This document shows, piece after piece, positions 62,191-64,000 of a stretch of DNA of 64,000 bases. Within the stretch, counting starts at the first letter, position 1; the number at the start of each line of letters is the position of its first letter. Origin of the DNA: Bacillota bacterium (GTDB lineage: Bacteria > Bacillota > Clostridia > Lachnospirales > Lachnospiraceae). Under the pieces are notes generated by a model. The model was not told the origin of the DNA, did not search any database, and saw only the letters and a program-made list of their open reading frames with translations. The translations under genes and the position numbers were made by a program. The DNA lies in NCBI GenBank assembly GCA_023411555.1, contig JAEYOQ010000024.1, forward strand, positions 1 to 64,000. The letters are read 5' to 3'.

Positions 62191-63195
62191 ATGAATAAAG
62201 TATTGCAAGTAAATGATTTACATGTATCCTTCGATACTTATGCCGGTGAAGTAAAGGCAGTTCGCGGTGTCACCTTCGACGTAGCTGAAGGTGAGGTACT
62301 TGCTATCGTAGGAGAGAGCGGTTGCGGTAAGAGTGTAACAGCACAAACGATTATGAAGTTGAATCCGATGCCTCCGGCACGTATTGTCAAGGGTGAAATT
62401 CAACTTATAGATAAAGATATAGTAAAAGCATCAGAGAAAGAAATGATGGCGATACGTGGAAAAGATGTAAGTATGATCTTCCAGGATCCCATGACCTGTC
62501 TTAACCCGACTATGACAGTAGGTAAGCAGTTAACGGAAGCGATTCGTCATCATCAGAAATTGACGAAAGAGGATGCACATAAGGAATCAATTCGACTTTT
62601 GAACCTTGTAAAGATTCCTAATCCGGAACAGAGAGCAAAGCAATATCCTCATGAGTTTTCCGGTGGTATGAGACAAAGAGTTATGATTGCGATGGCGCTT
62701 TCCTGTGCGCCTAAGCTTCTGATTGCTGATGAGCCTACGACTGCCCTTGATGTTACTATCCAAGCTCAGATTATGGATCTTCTTCAGGAAATCAAGGAAA
62801 AGACCAATACGGCAATTATACTTATAACTCATGACCTCGGTGTTGTTGCTTCCATGGCAGACCGCGTGGCTGTTATGTATGCAGGTAAGATTGTTGAGAT
62901 AGGAAGTGCAGAAGATATTTTCTATCGTTCTTCTCACCCTTATACTAAGGCTTTATTAAAGAGCCTTCCGACGACAGATATGGATCGTAGTGTTCGTTTG
63001 GTATCAATCGCCGGTACGCCTCCGGATCTATTAAATCCTCCGGTTGGTTGTGGCTTTGCAAGCAGATGTAAGAATTGTATGAGGATTTGTCACGCAGAGC
63101 TTCCTCCTCAATTTGAAATAGGACAGGAGCATCTTTCCTCTTGTTGGTTACATCATGAAGATTGTCCTAGTCCTAAGGATGGAGGTGAACAGTAA
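62191..63195 (+). CDS. oppD: Oligopeptide ABC transporter ATPase OppD
   Basis: 334 residues; AAGGAG is eight bases before the ATG at 62191. Walker A GESGCGKSVTAQ, signature FSGGMRQRVMIAMAL, Walker B LLIADEPTTALD and the oligopeptide-transporter C-terminal region with cysteines (GCGFASRCKNCMRICH) are all present. It drives uptake together with OppF. The stop overlaps the oppF start by one base. Confidence 0.95.
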   Translation: MNKVLQVNDLHVSFDTYAGEVKAVRGVTFDVAEGEVLAIVGESGCGKSVTAQTIMKLNPMPPARIVKGEIQLIDKDIVKASEKEMMAIRGKDVSMIFQDPMTCLNPTMTVGKQLTEAIRHHQKLTKEDAHKESIRLLNLVKIPNPEQRAKQYPHEFSGGMRQRVMIAMALSCAPKLLIADEPTTALDVTIQAQIMDLLQEIKEKTNTAIILITHDLGVVASMADRVAVMYAGKIVEIGSAEDIFYRSSHPYTKALLKSLPTTDMDRSVRLVSIAGTPPDLLNPPVGCGFASRCKNCMRICHAELPPQFEIGQEHLSSCWLHHEDCPSPKDGGEQ

Positions 63196-64000
63196 TGAGT
63201 AAAAAAACACCTTTAAATAAATCTGATAATAATAAGCTGGTTGAAATACAGCAGGTATCCAAGCACTTTAGGGTATCTGAGGGTATTCTGAAGGCAGTTA
63301 ATAATGTGAATTTTGATATTTACAAAGGTGAGACCTTAGGTCTGGTAGGTGAATCCGGATGTGGTAAATCTACTTTAGGTAAAGTACTTATGGGTATCTA
63401 TCCACCCACCCATGGTAAGATACTATATCATGGCAAAAAGGATATTGAAGTTAAAAAAAGTACCCATTTTGATTATTCTAAAATGGCACAAATCATCTTC
63501 CAGGATCCTTACTCTTCATTAGATCCTCGTATGACAGTTGGTTCTATCGTGGAAGAGGGTATGATTATTCATAAGATGTATGATAAGAAGAAACGTCAGG
63601 AACGAGTATATGAGCTGCTTGAATTAGTTGGTTTGAACCGTGAGCATGCAAATCGTTTCCCTCACGAGTTCTCAGGTGGTCAACGTCAGCGTATCGGTAT
63701 TGCTAGAGCTCTTTCCATAGAGCCTGAGTTTATCGTATGTGATGAGCCGATTTCAGCTCTCGACGTTTCCATTCAGTCACAGATAATCAATCTGCTTCAT
63801 GATCTTCAGGAAAAGCTGGGATTAACATATTTATTCATCGCTCACGATTTAAATATTGTCAAATACATCAGTGATCGTATCGCAGTTATGTACTTGGGTA
63901 ATATCGTAGAATTAGCAACTAGTGATGAGCTTTATGATAATACATTACATCCCTATTCTCAGGCATTGCTTTCTGCGGTTCCGATACCGGATCCGGATAA
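63195..64000 (+). CDS. oppF: Oligopeptide ABC transporter ATPase OppF, 3' end outside window
   Basis: The ATG at 63195 shares its A with the oppD stop (TAATG); GGAGGTG lies upstream. The frame stays open for 268 codons to the window end, so the gene is cut by the edge. Walker A VGESGCGKSTLGK, Q-loop IIFQDPYSSLDP, signature FSGGQRQRIGIARAL and Walker B IVCDEPISALDVS are visible. Second ATPase of the Opp transporter. Confidence 0.94.
   Translation, partial: MSKKTPLNKSDNNKLVEIQQVSKHFRVSEGILKAVNNVNFDIYKGETLGLVGESGCGKSTLGKVLMGIYPPTHGKILYHGKKDIEVKKSTHFDYSKMAQIIFQDPYSSLDPRMTVGSIVEEGMIIHKMYDKKKRQERVYELLELVGLNREHANRFPHEFSGGQRQRIGIARALSIEPEFIVCDEPISALDVSIQSQIINLLHDLQEKLGLTYLFIAHDLNIVKYISDRIAVMYLGNIVELATSDELYDNTLHPYSQALLSAVPIPDPD

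Noticed and set aside
1..64000. CRISPR array, prophage or plasmid origin
   Set aside because: No regularly spaced repeats, phage genes or iterons were seen.

Overview
The window looks like chromosome of a low-GC, spore-forming Firmicute, most likely a Lachnospiraceae-type Clostridium (inference). Supporting signs are A+T-rich intergenic DNA, strong GGAGG ribosome sites, a dipicolinate synthase pair (spore-specific), a SleB-like cortex/wall hydrolase, a VanG-type cluster of the kind found in clostridia, an archaeal-type AspRS, and several c-di-GMP proteins. There is no rRNA, phage or CRISPR array. Only the left edge is clearly mobile: a partial IS1182-like transposase followed by a flavoprotein gene that seems to have lost its 5' part.

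Layout. 1-3.7 kb: insertion-sequence remnant and truncated FAD oxidoreductase. 3.9-7.4 kb: TspO, then a three-gene operon (DeoR regulator, phosphodiesterase/phosphatase, organophosphate-type MFS carrier). 7.5-9.5 kb: Agr-like LytTR/GHKL two-component pair without agrB/agrD. 9.9-15.4 kb: envelope and stress genes (zinc-ribbon repeat protein, nitroreductase, pirin, two tRNAs, secreted PrcB-domain protein, LysM-SleB hydrolase). 15.7-20.7 kb: vanR-vanS / vanG-vanXY-vanT, a D-Ala-D-Ser glycopeptide-resistance-type cluster whose racemase lacks its usual membrane domain. 21-27 kb: ferritin-like protein, a GGDEF-EAL receptor, and a chemoreceptor with a C-terminal sugar-binding-protein fold on the cytoplasmic side. 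27-31 kb: MoxR-DUF58-membrane protein operon and a DUF2752 protein. 31.5-42.5 kb: GH130 phosphorylase, HD-GYP protein, ECF S component, MFS carrier, OGG1-like glycosylase, AspRS, SDR, GH113 mannanase, thioesterase. 42.8-49.9 kb: aldolase, then a sugar cluster (GPH symporter, LacI, GH4, BadF kinase, ChbG deacetylase) that resembles chitobiose catabolism without a PTS. 50-57.8 kb: second GGDEF-EAL receptor, tgt-yajC, asnB, dpaAB. 58-64 kb: oppABCDF, with oppF running off the window end.

The points I would follow first are: the VanG-type cluster with a soluble-only racemase; two tandem copies of a structured element between oppA and oppB, whose hairpins change sequence but keep pairing; the inverted-order chemoreceptor/binding-protein fusion; and the PTS-free Chb-like cluster. 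Long intergenic palindromes recur throughout, and one (about 20.76-20.97 kb) looks like a small transposable element. All functional calls are made by reading the translated sequence; no database search was run.
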